Source of the DNA: Hybos culiciformis
Lineage: Eukaryota; Arthropoda; Insecta; Diptera; Hybotidae
Reading direction: 5' to 3'
Assembly (NCBI GenBank): GCA_964007475.1
Contig: OZ023273.1
Coordinates: forward strand, 12,785,922 to 12,849,921
Length of the DNA: 64,000 nt
Part shown: piece by piece, positions 12,893 to 25,835 of the stretch
How the letters are laid out: every line of letters begins with the position of its first letter
Numbering within the stretch: position 1 is the first letter of the stretch
Translations under genes and position numbers: made by a program
The notes under the pieces: generated by a model
Told to the model about the DNA's origin: nothing
The model's database searches: none
Seen by the model: the letters and a program-made list of their open reading frames with translations, nothing else

Positions 12893-13537
12893 CTCTCTCT
12901 CTCTCTCTCTCACTCTCTCCCTCTCTCTCTGTCTCTCTCTATCTCTCTCCCTCTCTCTCTCTCTCTCCCTCTCTCTCCATCTCTCTCCCTCTCTCTCTCC
13001 CTCTCTCTCCCTCTCTCTCCCTCTCTCTCCCTCTCTCTCTCTCCCTCTCTCTCTCTCTCTCTCCTCTCTCTCCCTCTCTCTCCCTCTCTCTCCCTCTCTC
13101 TCCCTCTCTCTCCCTCTCTCTCCCTCTCTCTCCCTCTCTCTCCCTCTCTCTCCCTCTCTCTCCCTCTCTCTCCCTCTCTCTCCCTCTCTCTCCCTCTCTC
13201 CCCCTCTCTCTCTCTCTCTCTCTCCCTCCCTCTCTCTCCCTCTCTCTCCCTCCCACTCTCTCCCTCTCTCTCCCTCTCTCTCCCTCTCTCTACCTCTCTC
13301 TACCTCTCTCTACCTCTCTCTCCCTCTCTCTCCCTCTCTCTCCCTCTCTCTCCCTCTCTCTCCCTCTCTCTCCCTCTCTCTCCCTCTCTCTCCCTCTCTC
13401 TCCCTCTCTCTCCCTCTCTCTCCCTCTCTCTCCCTCTCTCTCCCTCTCTCTCCCTCTCTCTCCCTCTCTCTCCCTCTCTCTCCCTCTCTCTCCCTCTCTC
13501 TCCCTCTCTCCCCCTGTCTCTCCCTCTCTCCCCCTCT
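12893..13537 (+). repeat. CT-rich minisatellite, 10-bp unit
   Basis: About 645 bp of almost pure polypyrimidine on the plus strand. The dominant unit is TCCCTCTCTC, very regular from 13071 to 13200 and from 13321 to 13510, with CT dinucleotide stretches at the start and near 13205-13225 and a few TACCTCTCTC variants near 13290-13320. The Ser/Leu/Pro and Arg/Glu/Gly open frames here are translation of the repeat and not genes. A purine/pyrimidine mirror tract of this length can in principle adopt triplex (H-DNA) structure, and its GAGAG strand resembles GAGA-factor sites. Confidence 0.95.
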
Positions 13538-13662
13538 TGGATTTTGGAACATTTTAATTTGGGACTATTTGGGACTTGAGCCTGAGTGGAAATCATATTG
13601 GAGAGTGATTGAGTGAAATGAAATTATTGAGCGTCGACCTTTGACTGCGAAATATATTGTGT

Positions 13663-13691
13663 CCACAAACAAACAAACAAACAAACAAACA
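13663..13691 (+). repeat. (CAAA)n microsatellite
   Basis: Seven uninterrupted CAAA-type units after GTGTCCA and before CATACTATTCGG. Such tracts often mark the edge of an inserted element; that role here is inference. Confidence 0.8.
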
Positions 13692-13744
13692 TACTATTCG
13701 GTTATCTGAAGGTAGATGTCATGATTCAAATATCCGGTCATAAC

Positions 13745-14008
13745 TTTTGAACTATTGACCCTAGCCCCTCATCTTAGATACCGTTGGAAAGATCTTGGAA
13801 CGTAGATGCGAAAAATGTCATATGTCATCCAGAAACGTCAAAAGGTCACCAAGTTATAGGCCAAAAACTGAAAAGGTGAAACAAATTTAAATGGCCATAA
13901 CTTTTGACCTTTTGAGCTTTTTGGATGACATATGACATTTTTCGCATCTACGTTCCAAGACCTTTCCAACGGTATCTAACATGAGGGGCTAGGGTCAACA
14001 GTTCAAAA
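13745..14008. mobile_element. second foldback, about 115-bp arms
   Basis: Left arm from TTTTGAACTATTGACCCTAG to about 13863; right arm from about 13893 (TGGCCATAACTT) to GTTCAAAA. The arms share near-identical blocks such as TAGATACCGTTGGAAAG, CGTAGATGCGAAAAATGTC and CATATGTCATCC with their complements. The loop is about 30 bases. The block is GC-richer than the flanks, as is the stretch that follows to about 14110 (CTCGGGGGACTGCCGTTCCC). I infer an old foldback repeat; family unknown. Confidence 0.8.
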
Positions 14009-15130
14009 AATCGAAAGTTAGCTGTATATATTGTCGTGAAGCTTCACACGTAGAGGTGCTTGCGTCACTCGGGGGACTGCCGTTCCCGGTGATCATAAAT
14101 CTTTTCATCTTTCATCTATACTGCGCTTAAGTGTTTCGGTTTCACATAATGCTACTTGCGTTCGAAAATATAGTTACAATTATTATTATGGTATTATGGT
14201 AATGTCCCTGAGATAACTGGTCACATAGTAATTATTTTTCCGTCTATTTGCAAATTAAAAAAAATAAATACTGAATTTACATTTTTTATGATAAAATGCT
14301 TTATTATATAATATAAACCTAATAATGAAAATATAACAATTGTCCTTCATCCATATTGTTAATTTCATTTTTTTTTATTATATAATTTATGAAGCTCATT
14401 TTGAAATAATGAAAAAGATAATTTTTAATGAAATTGTAGGCGATTATTTTATAAAATGCAATAATTTGTGGTAACTTAAACTGTTTAATGGCTATTATAA
14501 TGGTTTAATTTTTTTTTATTTTTTTAAATTCATATTTTATTTTATCATTTATTTATACTGCAAGCACCATTTAAATAATTTTCAGTCTCAAAATATATTT
14601 AAATTAATTTTTATACGTAATTTTATTTTGTTTTTTTTTTTTTTTTAATTAAATTAGTCATTTAGTTCCGTGTATATTTTTGTGTAGCATTCACATTTAT
14701 TCTTTTGTGAATTTTGTTAAATAATATTAATAACGCATATATAATGTAAAACTGAATGAATTTTTCCAGAGATAAGATTTCACAATCTTTAGAGGTAACA
14801 TTTTTTAATAAATTAATATTTTCTCGAAAGCCAAAAATTACCACATAAAGTATTCAATTATTCGAAAATGTTAACTTTTAAGAGTTTATAATGCATTAAC
14901 AATTAAAACATATAGTCGAATTCAGTAATTATTCAATAGATTACTGAATACGTTATAGAAAATCTAAACTAAGTAAATTGATATTTTAAACATAGCGCAA
15001 AAAAAAAACCAAAAAAGAAATGCTTTATTTCAGTTCAGAGTTAAAAAAGTTCAACTTTATTAAATTTTAATTTTCATTTTTCGATTATAATAACCGAAAA
15101 TTGAAATAAAACGACATCCCAAAGGTTATA

Positions 15131-15336
15131 TTAACGTTTGATTGCAAACGTGATAAGTCACATTGAATATTAAAATTTTAGTTTCATTTTCGCAACATGA
15201 AAGTGAACTTCTTTTCTTTTTTTTTTATTGGAGGAATAATATTCTATTTCAGAATGGGTGTTCTGGGAGTTGTTAGATTTTATTTTATCACATTTCTTTA
15301 CTTGTAAATGATATGAGTTCGCAGTACAAGTAATAT
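15131..15336 (+). repeat. dispersed repeat, copy 1 (pair with 54.5 kb)
   Basis: Shares blocks in the same order with 54509-54725: TTAACGT(T/C)TGATTGCA, GAATATTAA, a poly-T run, GGAGTTGT(T/A)AGATTTTATTTT and TTCACTTGTA-like sequence. Identity is roughly 75% with indels by eye. Probably an old mobile-element or segmental copy. Confidence 0.55.
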
Positions 15337-16730
15337 TATGGATTATTATGTAATTTTCATTTTTACAAGAAAAGAAAATTATATATAGTAAAGTTACACT
15401 TTGAAAAAAACAAAAATATTTTAATGGAGGAATTGTTATTTTTGAACGTGCTAATGAGTTTGGAAATTTATTAATTTTTAAGATGAGTTAACTCTGGCGT
15501 AAATATTGTATTATTCATTCGAAGCCTAATATGTAATAGAAATAAAATTATTGCTAAGCTAAGTTTATAATAAATATAATAAATAATGATTTGTAGAACA
15601 TTTTTATAGAATTATTTGTGTCTTTTGGTTTTTTGTCAATAAATATGTCAAATTTTGTTTAAATTAGAGTATACCATAAAAAAAAAATGAATTTTCGTTC
15701 GCCTCGAATACTACAGTATCTCTATGGGAGTAATGCCAATAATTCCAGTCTTCAGTGGGAATGGAATATATGACATAGGATAATAACACACAACACTACG
15801 TCAGGCGACATGAGATTAAAATAATAGTTTTTAGGAAGCTAAATCTGTTGCTATTTTGTTTACGAAGAATATAAAAAATTAGAATTAAATACGGTTTAAT
15901 TTTAATATTTCAATTAAAAAAAAAATTTATGAACTTTTGTTTTATTTATTACTAAGAAACAATTAATGACACAGATGTATTCGGTTAAAGAAATTTCTCA
16001 AAAATGAAGAGAAGAAGTATATTTAGTTACAATAAAAATGTTACTAAAATATTAAATAAAATGCAAGGGGCAGTTAAGATCATACTTGGTTGGATTTGAT
16101 TTAATAAATTTATTAACAATTAGTTTGATGCATGAACTAATTTTTGACATTAAGATGTACAGATTTGATCGAAGAAGTATACAATAACATTATGAAATAT
16201 TACGTTTGTAAAAAGATTTAATTTTAACTATTTTTTTCAAAGTTCATTTAAAGAAGTTATGTGTTTAAATTTCTTAATAAAATAAACATCAGAATTTTTT
16301 TGACATTCCTACACATTTCAATGTAAACATGCATACTTCAATATGCATATTATAAGGTATTTTAAAATAAGATTCACATTATGGAAATCAATGTATGTAT
16401 TTAAAATCATAACAATTGTTTTATTACAGTTTATTTTTTCGTCTATCAAGAATTTTGTGTCATTATCTTGTGGTTTGGTTTCATATAACATTTTGTTTTA
16501 TCTTTACGTCTTTGAAACGTAAAAATTTAATTCAAACATAAATTATATTAGTCTTGGCAATCATGAAGGCATTGGTGTCAAGATTTTACAAACTTAGGAT
16601 ATGGATAATATACTGTTCTGATTACAAAACAATTTATATACGAAAAAAGTAAGTTATTTTAAATCCATTTTTAAATAAATACTTACTTTTTGTTCTTTAT
16701 CTTTACCAGGTGATAAAAAAAGTTTTTTTT

Positions 16731-16804
16731 TAATAAGTTTCAATTTTTTCAACTGAAACTTATTTTTTTTAATAAGTTTCAATTTTTTCAACTAAAACTT
16801 ATTT
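16731..16804 (+). repeat. tandem duplication of a small hairpin
   Basis: Two adjacent copies of a 37-39-bp unit containing AATAAGTTTC, a T-rich loop and AACTGAAACTTATT. The second copy differs by one base in the stem. Confidence 0.75.
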
Positions 16805-19800
16805 CAAACCACTGCACTGGTGTTTATTGTATCGCAGTGTAAAGTTTGTTCTAAGTGTATACGAAACTGAATTACTTTCAAAATACGTAACAAAATAACA
16901 TTATGTATATTATATACATAACATATTAATATATTATATGTAAAATTATGATATATTCTAAACGCGATGGCTGGCGAAAGTTGTTTAAAAAATTATGTAA
17001 TACTATAAATGCTTTATTGAAATCATTGGTTTTCTTAACTAAAAATATTTTCGAATATTATGACTTAAACATATCGAATTATTTTTTTATTTTTATATAC
17101 TGGTTCCTAGCTTATTTTAATCAGAAATGAAATTAATGTATGTACAGTAAGTACGTAGATTTTCAAAAACTCATGTGATGAAAATATTTTCAATATATTT
17201 TGTAATTTATAGCCGTTAGGGGATTGCTTATGTACATTGTACATCTAAAAAATATATTTTTGTGTTTTATATTTTATAACCAAGACCATATGACAACATG
17301 TTCGATACGAAAGAATGTAAATTTTATTTAAAAATGTAAATGGAACTAATTGACCCATAGGGCACTCCATCAAACATACTTAAAACTGAAACTTTAAAAT
17401 AATATATGTATGTTAAGTGATTTTCATATGACATATTTTGGATTTTTATTTTTATTTTATTACAAAAGGAAGAATATAACTAATTTGAATTTCATTGCCA
17501 AATTTCATATAACACCTAGTTTTAGATAATAATTTACGACATTTGGAGCTTGAAAAGTTATTATGAATATTGTTGGATGTAATTTACAAAAATTTAATTA
17601 AAGAGAAATCGAACTATTAAATGTGAATCTGTGAATAGTCCAAAAAGGAAGTTATTCGTAGTCGCACAAGTTATAAAAAGTAGGTATTTGAATATTAAAA
17701 AAAAAAAAGAAATTATCTTATACTTCATACACTTCATAATTTTTTTCCGTCAGTAATATGTCATGAGGTAATCTCTTTTTGTAAGAAAAGTGTTAAATTT
17801 AGCATTTGAAATGTCTAATCAAAAAAAAGGAAATATCAAATTTCAAAAAAAAAAAAACAGACATCTAAATTTAGAAATCTGCTAAATAGAATGATTTTAC
17901 TAAAACATAATTGTAGACTAGAAACAAATTATTTAAGCTTAAATGTTTTGTACATTATAACATTAAATTACATTAAAATTTAACATCAGAAGTTCTTAAA
18001 ATAATTTTTTGTCCTTTAATTTAAAATTACGCTCTCATTAAACGTACAATAACTTTTCATTAATTGTCAGAAATTATGCTTTCTTTAAACAATTCGGTTT
18101 ACAATTAACTTAAATTTTTATTTAAGTTAAATTAAGTTTTTATAGTTTATACTAAAAAGTTTTGAATTTTTTGATAATGTTTGGATTGTGAATGAAATAA
18201 ATACCTGGCAGTAAAAAGTAACTAAAAAGTTCCATGCTTAGTTATTTTCCAATTTTATTTTTCATAATGAAATTGAAATAAATAAATCTCAATAATATTT
18301 GACTGATTTCAGTAAATAACAGCCTTTATTAAAACTTCATTAGGATAAAATGTGCATTGTTATTATTACCGAATCAATCATAATGGTTTCACAAAAAAAA
18401 AAAAAACGAAAAAAAAAAAAAAACAAATCGATTTAAGTAAAAATTTATGTTTGAATGACAGAATATTGCAAAAAAAAAAAAAATTTAAATGTTTTGACAC
18501 TCAAAAATCTTCGTAAAACATTTCTCTTGAGAAATCGTAAGATATATAAAACAAGAATAAAAAATTAAATCCTTGACGTATAAAATGTTTATTATTTTTT
18601 ATTTTTCATAAATATTCTAAAATTCATAATCTTATGAAGTTCATTTCATGATTGTTACATAACTAAATATACTCGAAATAAAGACGCTCTAAAATAAAAA
18701 TTTCTTTACGTCTTTACAAAATTATTATATAAAATACTGATGTCAGGATAGTTTTGAGAATTTTTGTTTGAGTTATTTGTTTAAAATTGTTTGTTATTTT
18801 TTTTAAACAAACTGCAACAAAACAAACTTACTATATGTTATATACTCACTAACTTGGTTTTGTTTAATGACGACAGTGTTGCATCTGAGGTAAATAAAAA
18901 ATTTATTATTCATGCCATAAGGATTTTTGTTGATACCTTTTAGTTAGAAAATATGCATGGAAATAAAACTATATTTAAAAGTTTTTTTTTTTATACAATA
19001 ATCTGTTAAGTCAACAATTCTGCGTAAAAACTTTGAAGAAAGGAAAAACAATGAAATTGAAATTTATTATACAAAAAGTTTTCTTTTGGAATTTTTAAAA
19101 CGTTTTTCTTTTCTTTTTTTTTTGCATGCAGTAAATTATAAACTATACAAAGCATATGCTACAGAGCGGAAATCATAGAAGATTTTGGCATTCAACAATT
19201 TATAAGATTTTTTTTTTAGGAAAATGTGAATTTCGAAAAAACTTTAGATTTTTAAATATAAAAATTTATTTATACCAAATAGATTAACTTTATACATACT
19301 AGTTGTTGGTTATTCCTTCAAAGGTTGATTTTTTTACATTTTTACACTTGTGACAATACTTCAAAATAAATTAATACCTAACATAACAAATAAATTGAAT
19401 ATGTCAAGAAATAAATTATTGTCAATTAATTTATGTTAACATCAAAAAATTTCCTTTGGAAGTTCCCAACAAAAAAAACGATTATATAGACGTTGTCGAT
19501 TAAAAGAGCAGTGTTTTTTTGGCTCAATTTTTGTCATAAAATCAATTGACGTTATGTCCTGAGGATGTTATGACATCCCTCCGAAATTTTAGATGAAGAG
19601 ACACAAATTTTGTGATGTAATATTATTAATACTTAAGATAGAGATATGGACATATATATTTTAAAATTTATAACTATAAATCAACGATGCATAACTCATA
19701 ATTTTTATACTAACTTAAAAGAATTTATTTAGTGTCAACTTTTAGGATTCGCGATTAAACAATATCTTTTTGTTTGACTTAACTGTATAATAGGTCTTCT

Positions 19801-22800
19801 TTAATTTCTCTCGTTGAAATTACATTTTTAATTATAACTTATAACAGAAATTATGTTGTGCATTTATTATGAAGAAAGTCCCACTTTTTAACTAATAAAA
19901 CTTAAATTTTTTTGTTGTTTTTGTTTAATACAAAAATTTTCTATTTAAACTAAAATTAAGTAAAAGTAAAAGGTAAAAGTTTTATAAAAGATTAAATGAC
20001 AAAAGTAGATAATTCAGATTCAGTTAAAGCGGATTCTCATCCTTTGGGTATTAAAATTAAGAAAAAAAATTTTCTATAAATGTATATGTATATTATATAT
20101 AACAAAAAACTTTTCTTCCATTTTTCGGAAATTTTATTCAAAAAAAAAAATTTATGAATTTAAGATAATTTTAATTCTATTGTTATTTTAATGAATTAAC
20201 TTGTAGAAATATCGTATCTAGTAAAAAGTTCTCAAATCCAGTTAAAATTATAATAGAATAAAACACAAAATTCAAGTGTATTCAAAATTTAATTGCATAA
20301 TACGACGAAACATGTATTGGGCCTTTTCTAAACTTTTAATCGAACTTAAATTTATGATTAATGATTAAATTAATTTTATAATTAGAAATTAAATCAAAAC
20401 AATGAAAAAAATTGGGATAAATAAAGGAATTTCAAATTTTAATATATCCATCTTATACCAAAACTAAGCTTGACAGATGCTTAGTAAATTGTTTTCATAT
20501 AATATTCAAATAAATATATTATTATATAACAAGTTCTAAGTTCTAAGTAAAGCACTAAAATTATTTTTATTTCTTCTGAATCTATAAATTAATTTTATTT
20601 TAAAATCTTCATTTCATTTAAATGAGATTCCGTTTCATATGAAAGATCTAATCTACATCATGCTACATTTTTTTGGTTATAGATATTTAACCAAGATTTA
20701 TTGATATTTGAGCTTCTATATAAGAAAACTAGATTACTATCGATTAAGTATAATTCACTAAATATTTTATTGTTATTTAATCAGTCCAATAAAACTTTAA
20801 AAATTAAATTTTTAAATAAAATACAAAAAATTCATAAAAAAAAAGTTGAATTATGAGGTTAAAAATTAAAAGCTTTTATTTTATATGGTATGTACTTATA
20901 ATCACTCAATTAAAAGAATAGAATGAAAACAACAACTTTACTATTATTTTATTATTATTAAAGTAAAAACCAACATTTTGAATGAACAAAACTTATTGAA
21001 AAGAAATTTCATCAAAAGATTGCCATCACAAAACAAAAAAAGAAAAGTTTAACTAAAGTACTTCAATGAAAATGTTTAATCCTTTTAGGTAGATTACTCT
21101 TTTAGTTGGTTATACATGAATTGGGAAAAAACTTTTATCTTTATGATCTTTTAGACAAAAATAGAAAATGAAAAGTCTTTTAATGTCCTTTAAGAAGTAA
21201 ATGTTTGATATTCCTTTTGTATATATAGTACTCTTGAAATAAAAACTTAATCTTTTTCTATATAAATGTATGTTTCTATATATTTATTACATAAGCAATA
21301 TATAAATCGATTAACAATCACAATTTAATAAATTGTAAATTTATTTATGTCTTCAAGCAAAATAAAATATACAATTTACGTACTAAATTGAAATAAATGA
21401 TATTTTACAAATTTAGTCATATTTTATTACATTCCTGAGAATTTATATATAATTTTCATCTTATAGCTGATTATTAGTAATTTTGTGTTATCCGATTCCA
21501 AGTCCTTGACTTACGCATAATTTTTTTTACTTACTATAAATTAGAAATTATTAACAAAGTATATAATTTTAGATTTTTTTTTGGTTTTGGTGACTGAGCG
21601 ACTCAATTGAAAACGTTAGAAAATTGTGAAAAATAATTGGAAATAAAATTCTACACATATTAGAAAAAACTGTGACGAAAATTTAATCCAAAAGTACTGA
21701 CCATTTTAGAACTTACCTACTATTGTTTTTATATATATTTTTTTAAATAAATTTATCTTCTTGTTTATTTGCTATTGCTTCTTCTAGCTAATAACAACTA
21801 AATTGTCAAACAATTCAATTAGGTACCAACAAGTTTTCAGTGTTTTTTTTTGTGTTTTCTAAGAAAACAAATTAAATTTTTTTTTTGTTTTCTTGCAAAA
21901 AAAAAAAAAAATGGAAAGAAAGTGAAATAAAATAAGATTGAAGTCAACAATAATTTATACTTCAATCAAATAAAAAAAAAAATTTTTTTTTTAATCAAAT
22001 TAACTCAATTAGGAAAGAGAAAAAGTGGAAAATTACTTCTTCATTTTCTATTATCAAATTTCATTTTAATTTGAAAGTTTGTCCATTGAAAGAACAGAAA
22101 ATTAAAAGTAAATTGTATTTTTTATTTTTGGACCTTAGTATCTTGTTTCTTTCTTTTTTTTTAATTCGGGATTGAAATTTATTTTTATAAAGTTAAAAAT
22201 TTTGACCGCTCAGTAGTGAACATTTGGGGTTATATGATTAGAAATATTTTATATAAATATAACTATTTTCTATGTCAAAATAGCATTAGATCTTGTTATA
22301 CTGTGTACTATAGGAAAACACGATAAAATAACGAAAAATTTTAGTGGGACCTAGTAAATTTTGTAATCAAATTTTAAGTATATTTTTACTTCAAAGTACA
22401 TGTATTTTATGATGACAATGACTAAAGACTCAATGTATAGGGGAGTGGTAATTTAAAAAATTCTCTTGTTGACATAGTGTCATTTAAATTAATATTTCAA
22501 AAAAAAAATTTCTCCACTATTGAATAAAGTCAATTAACGTCAATTAAAATATTATTTTACATGAAAGAAAAACTTTTCCTTATAAAAAAACATAATATTT
22601 TTAATAAGATTGAATTTAAATTGGGATTTTTATTTCTATTAAGTAATCGATAAAGTTTTTAGTTTTTCTTTTGATCAAAATATATAAACTTTTCAAATGA
22701 ATAAAAAATATATGTAAATAAAAATTTTTTTTAAATAAAATTTTTTTGTTTGTATAAAGTTTTTTTTTCTGTTTTTTTATTTTTTTTTAACTTATAAGTT

Positions 22801-25606
22801 GAACATTTTTGTTTATTTTAATTGTTGATATTAATTATATAATTGAGAAAGAAAAGAAACTTATATAGTTAAAATAACTTAGTAACTTAAATTTGGTGAA
22901 ACATTTTTTTTTATGTTTTTTCATAAGATTTTGGTTTAAATTGGCTAAAATAAAATATTGATATTTTTGGAAATATATAAATTAATAAGTATATATATGA
23001 ACAGTAATTAAAACAATTTTTGTTTCGCTTTTATTTGGTCCTTTAGAAGACTTATTAAACTTATGTCCAAACTTTTAAATGAAATTAATTTAAATTAATA
23101 ATTAATAATTTTTTTACTCGTCTTTAATCCAAAAATGCACATCAGAGTAAAGAATACTATACTTTTTCACAACAGTCATATTTCGGATAAATTTTTATTT
23201 TTAAATATTTTTAATTATTTATTGATTCTTTTTTCGATTCGAAGGATTTTTCCTCAAGGTCTTCTGACTCTTGTCATGTTTATGTATTAGTGTACAAACA
23301 AAAATGGTATGGCAAACAAAGTCAAAAACAATATAGATATATGAATAATTCAAAAATTCAAATTATAGAAACAATTATGAATTTCTATTTTTTTATTTTA
23401 TTTTTCAATTTTCTAAAATTTTTGATCCTTTTGCTAAACATTTTATGTTATACATATGTCTCTGTTCAATGAAAAAAAGATTTTTTTTTCTCTATCAACA
23501 TCAACAACATGTTTAAATTAATAACACTGAAAGATATAATTTCCATTTGGGTTTATTTTATATTGTCGGTATTGTGGTATTATGACAATCTGACATATAT
23601 CGAAAAATTAAGGATGACATGTGAGACACTTTTTAATATACGTTTTCAAAAGAACGTAAAATGTCAAGTGCAATTAATACTTTAATCAAACAAATATTTT
23701 TGTGGATAAAATATTGCAGGTGAAAAAGAGCATAACAAAGTGAATTTCAAATAATGCGTTCGTGTTAACATTTTATATATATAGTTTATAATATAATATA
23801 TATAGAGTATAATTGTCACATATATAATAATGCTGCAGAGTGAATTTTCCTTTTGAACTTAAAATAAAATGTAAACAAAAGAGAATTGAAAATTTCTTTT
23901 TTTTTTCCAGACAATTTGATTGGTGAAAAATTTATAAAGTCGATATTGTTTTTTTTTTTTGTTATTAAAAGAAGCTAATAAAAATTAACTGAAATTTTGA
24001 TGGAATATTTATTACGATGAATATTTTTAACTTTTCGGTGTACAACAGTATAAAGTGACCGTTAAATAATTTGACAATTTTATTGAGAAGTTAAATGTTT
24101 AATTAAGTCTGGGGTAATTTTTGAACATCTTCAATCTTCAATAATTCATCAGAAATTAAGGTCAAAGTTATGTTAGCAATTTTCATAAGATACTTTTTTC
24201 TTATGTTTATTCTGAAAAAGAAAGCTGAAATGATGGCAATTCTATAAATAATAATAATCTTTTAATTAATCAAACAATATAAGCACCCAGTCCTTCATAA
24301 TAAGGTAATTGATGCTTTTTTAGAAATAAATTTTTATTTATGTAGGTATATGAAAATATAAAATATTTTATTTTTTTTTAAATAAATTTAACTTATGAAT
24401 ACAAATAAAGTATGTAGGGTAAGAGTGGTTATCATCTGACAGGAAAATATAACTCATCTAATTTATGAGCCGTTCATATAATTTTGTATTTAAAATTATT
24501 ATTTGACATAAATTTCTTTTATTTCACATCTTTAAGTACTTTCTGACACATTGTCGAAGTCTCCTCAGCTAATGTCTAAGTATCCCACTCACTTGGAAAG
24601 GCTTAACAAAAAAAGATCTTTTTTAAAATGTCAATTATTTAAATCGGTTAAGAATTAAGTAAGGGTAATAAAATAATTCGAAAGATTAAACCCCAAAATA
24701 TAATATAAACGTCAATTATTGTCAAAATTCAAGCACAAACTATATATTATTTTTAGTAAAGTCTTCTAAAGTGTCAGAAGATACCGTTCTTACTCTACAT
24801 AAAAGTATTTTAATTTTAATGGATGAAAATTATAATTATTATTAAAAAAAAATAAATATTAGACCAAGAAAAATCTACTACTTAAATATAACAAACAAAA
24901 CACTTTTGTAAAGTTAAAATTTTTTTTTTGTTTGTTTCTTTAAGAAAACTTGGTCCCACAACTCAATTTTATTTCAGGGTGAAACAATTTATCTAAAATC
25001 TTTTTAGAAATATAATGAACAATGAAATTCTTTGATGTCCTTGGACAAAACTCATCTTTCGATAATATTTTGTATCTTAAAAATTTAGACTAAAATTTTT
25101 GACAATCAACTAGGGAGAGAAAAAAAAAACTTTCTTTTTGAATTTGTGTTTTGTTTTTTGTTTTTTTTTTTGGAAAAGTTAGTGACAAAAGTTTTTCAGT
25201 TAAATTATTTGAATAAAAATGTTATACTTTTGGAAATTTTATTTACAATAAATAGATTTTTCTAACAAGAAAATTTCATAAATTTTATTTTATAACATTA
25301 TAACGGCAATGGAAAGTTATATTCGTCTTGATTTTGGTCTTTATATTTATTAGAATTTTTGTTCGCATTATATATTTAACTTTAAGTAAATCAAATTCAA
25401 ATTTTTTGCTAATATCACATTTTTTATTTCAGATAAAAATAATTTTTAACCTAGATTAACCCTGAATTTTACATAACACTGATAGGATGTTATTGGAAAT
25501 CAGTAGTAATTTTATTACAATCAATATTATGTACACACCTACTACTCGAACATATACAATTTTTAATAATTTTATTCGTTTTATATTTAATATAATACTA
25601 AACATA

Positions 25607-25750
25607 CTAATATTCTATGATTGTTGATTCGAGTAGCTTTGATGGCTTCATATTTCGATCCGTATTTGTTTTTGGCAGATTTAATGAGTTGAATTCATAA
25701 ATTAATATGAGAGCATTGCCTGATGTGACGTCTTTAATTTTTTGTTTCAT
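25607..25750 (-). CDS. 47-codon open frame, unrecognised
   Basis: A minus-strand open frame begins MKQKIKDVTSGNAL and ends at a TAG. Its composition is less biased to Phe, Ile and Lys than most chance frames here, and it lies 85 bp from the hAT element. A second frame over the same bases also stays open for about 35 codons, so protein-like appearance is weak evidence. Most likely chance. Confidence 0.12.
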   Translation of the reverse strand: MKQKIKDVTSGNALILIYEFNSLNLPKTNTDRNMKPSKLLESTIIEY

Positions 25751-25827
25751 ATATTTTATTATTCTAAGTTTTATTTTCTAATGCCTATTTTTATTAAATA
25801 GTTGTCTAAATAAATCAATAAATAAAT

Positions 25828-25835
25828 AAATTAAT
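25828..25835 (+). repeat. 8-bp target-site duplication, left
   Basis: AAATTAAT directly precedes the hAT element and is repeated exactly at 26401-26408. Eight base pairs is the length produced by hAT transposases. Confidence 0.9.

Larger units (their letters stand above)
14111..25606. other. AT-rich non-coding DNA
   Basis: No gene is supported over this 11.5-kb stretch. It contains long A and T runs, AT microsatellites near 23776-23815, a small tandem duplication (16731-16804), one copy of a dispersed repeat (15131-15336), and a GC-richer patch at about 15695-15820 (TTCGTTCGCCTCGAATAC and onwards) for which I see no coding or repeat explanation. Confidence 0.6.

Noticed and set aside
12887..13579. 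230-codon Ser/Leu/Pro frame and the Arg/Glu/Gly frames on the other strand
   Set aside because: Pure translation of the CT-rich minisatellite; no non-repeat coding sequence supports it.
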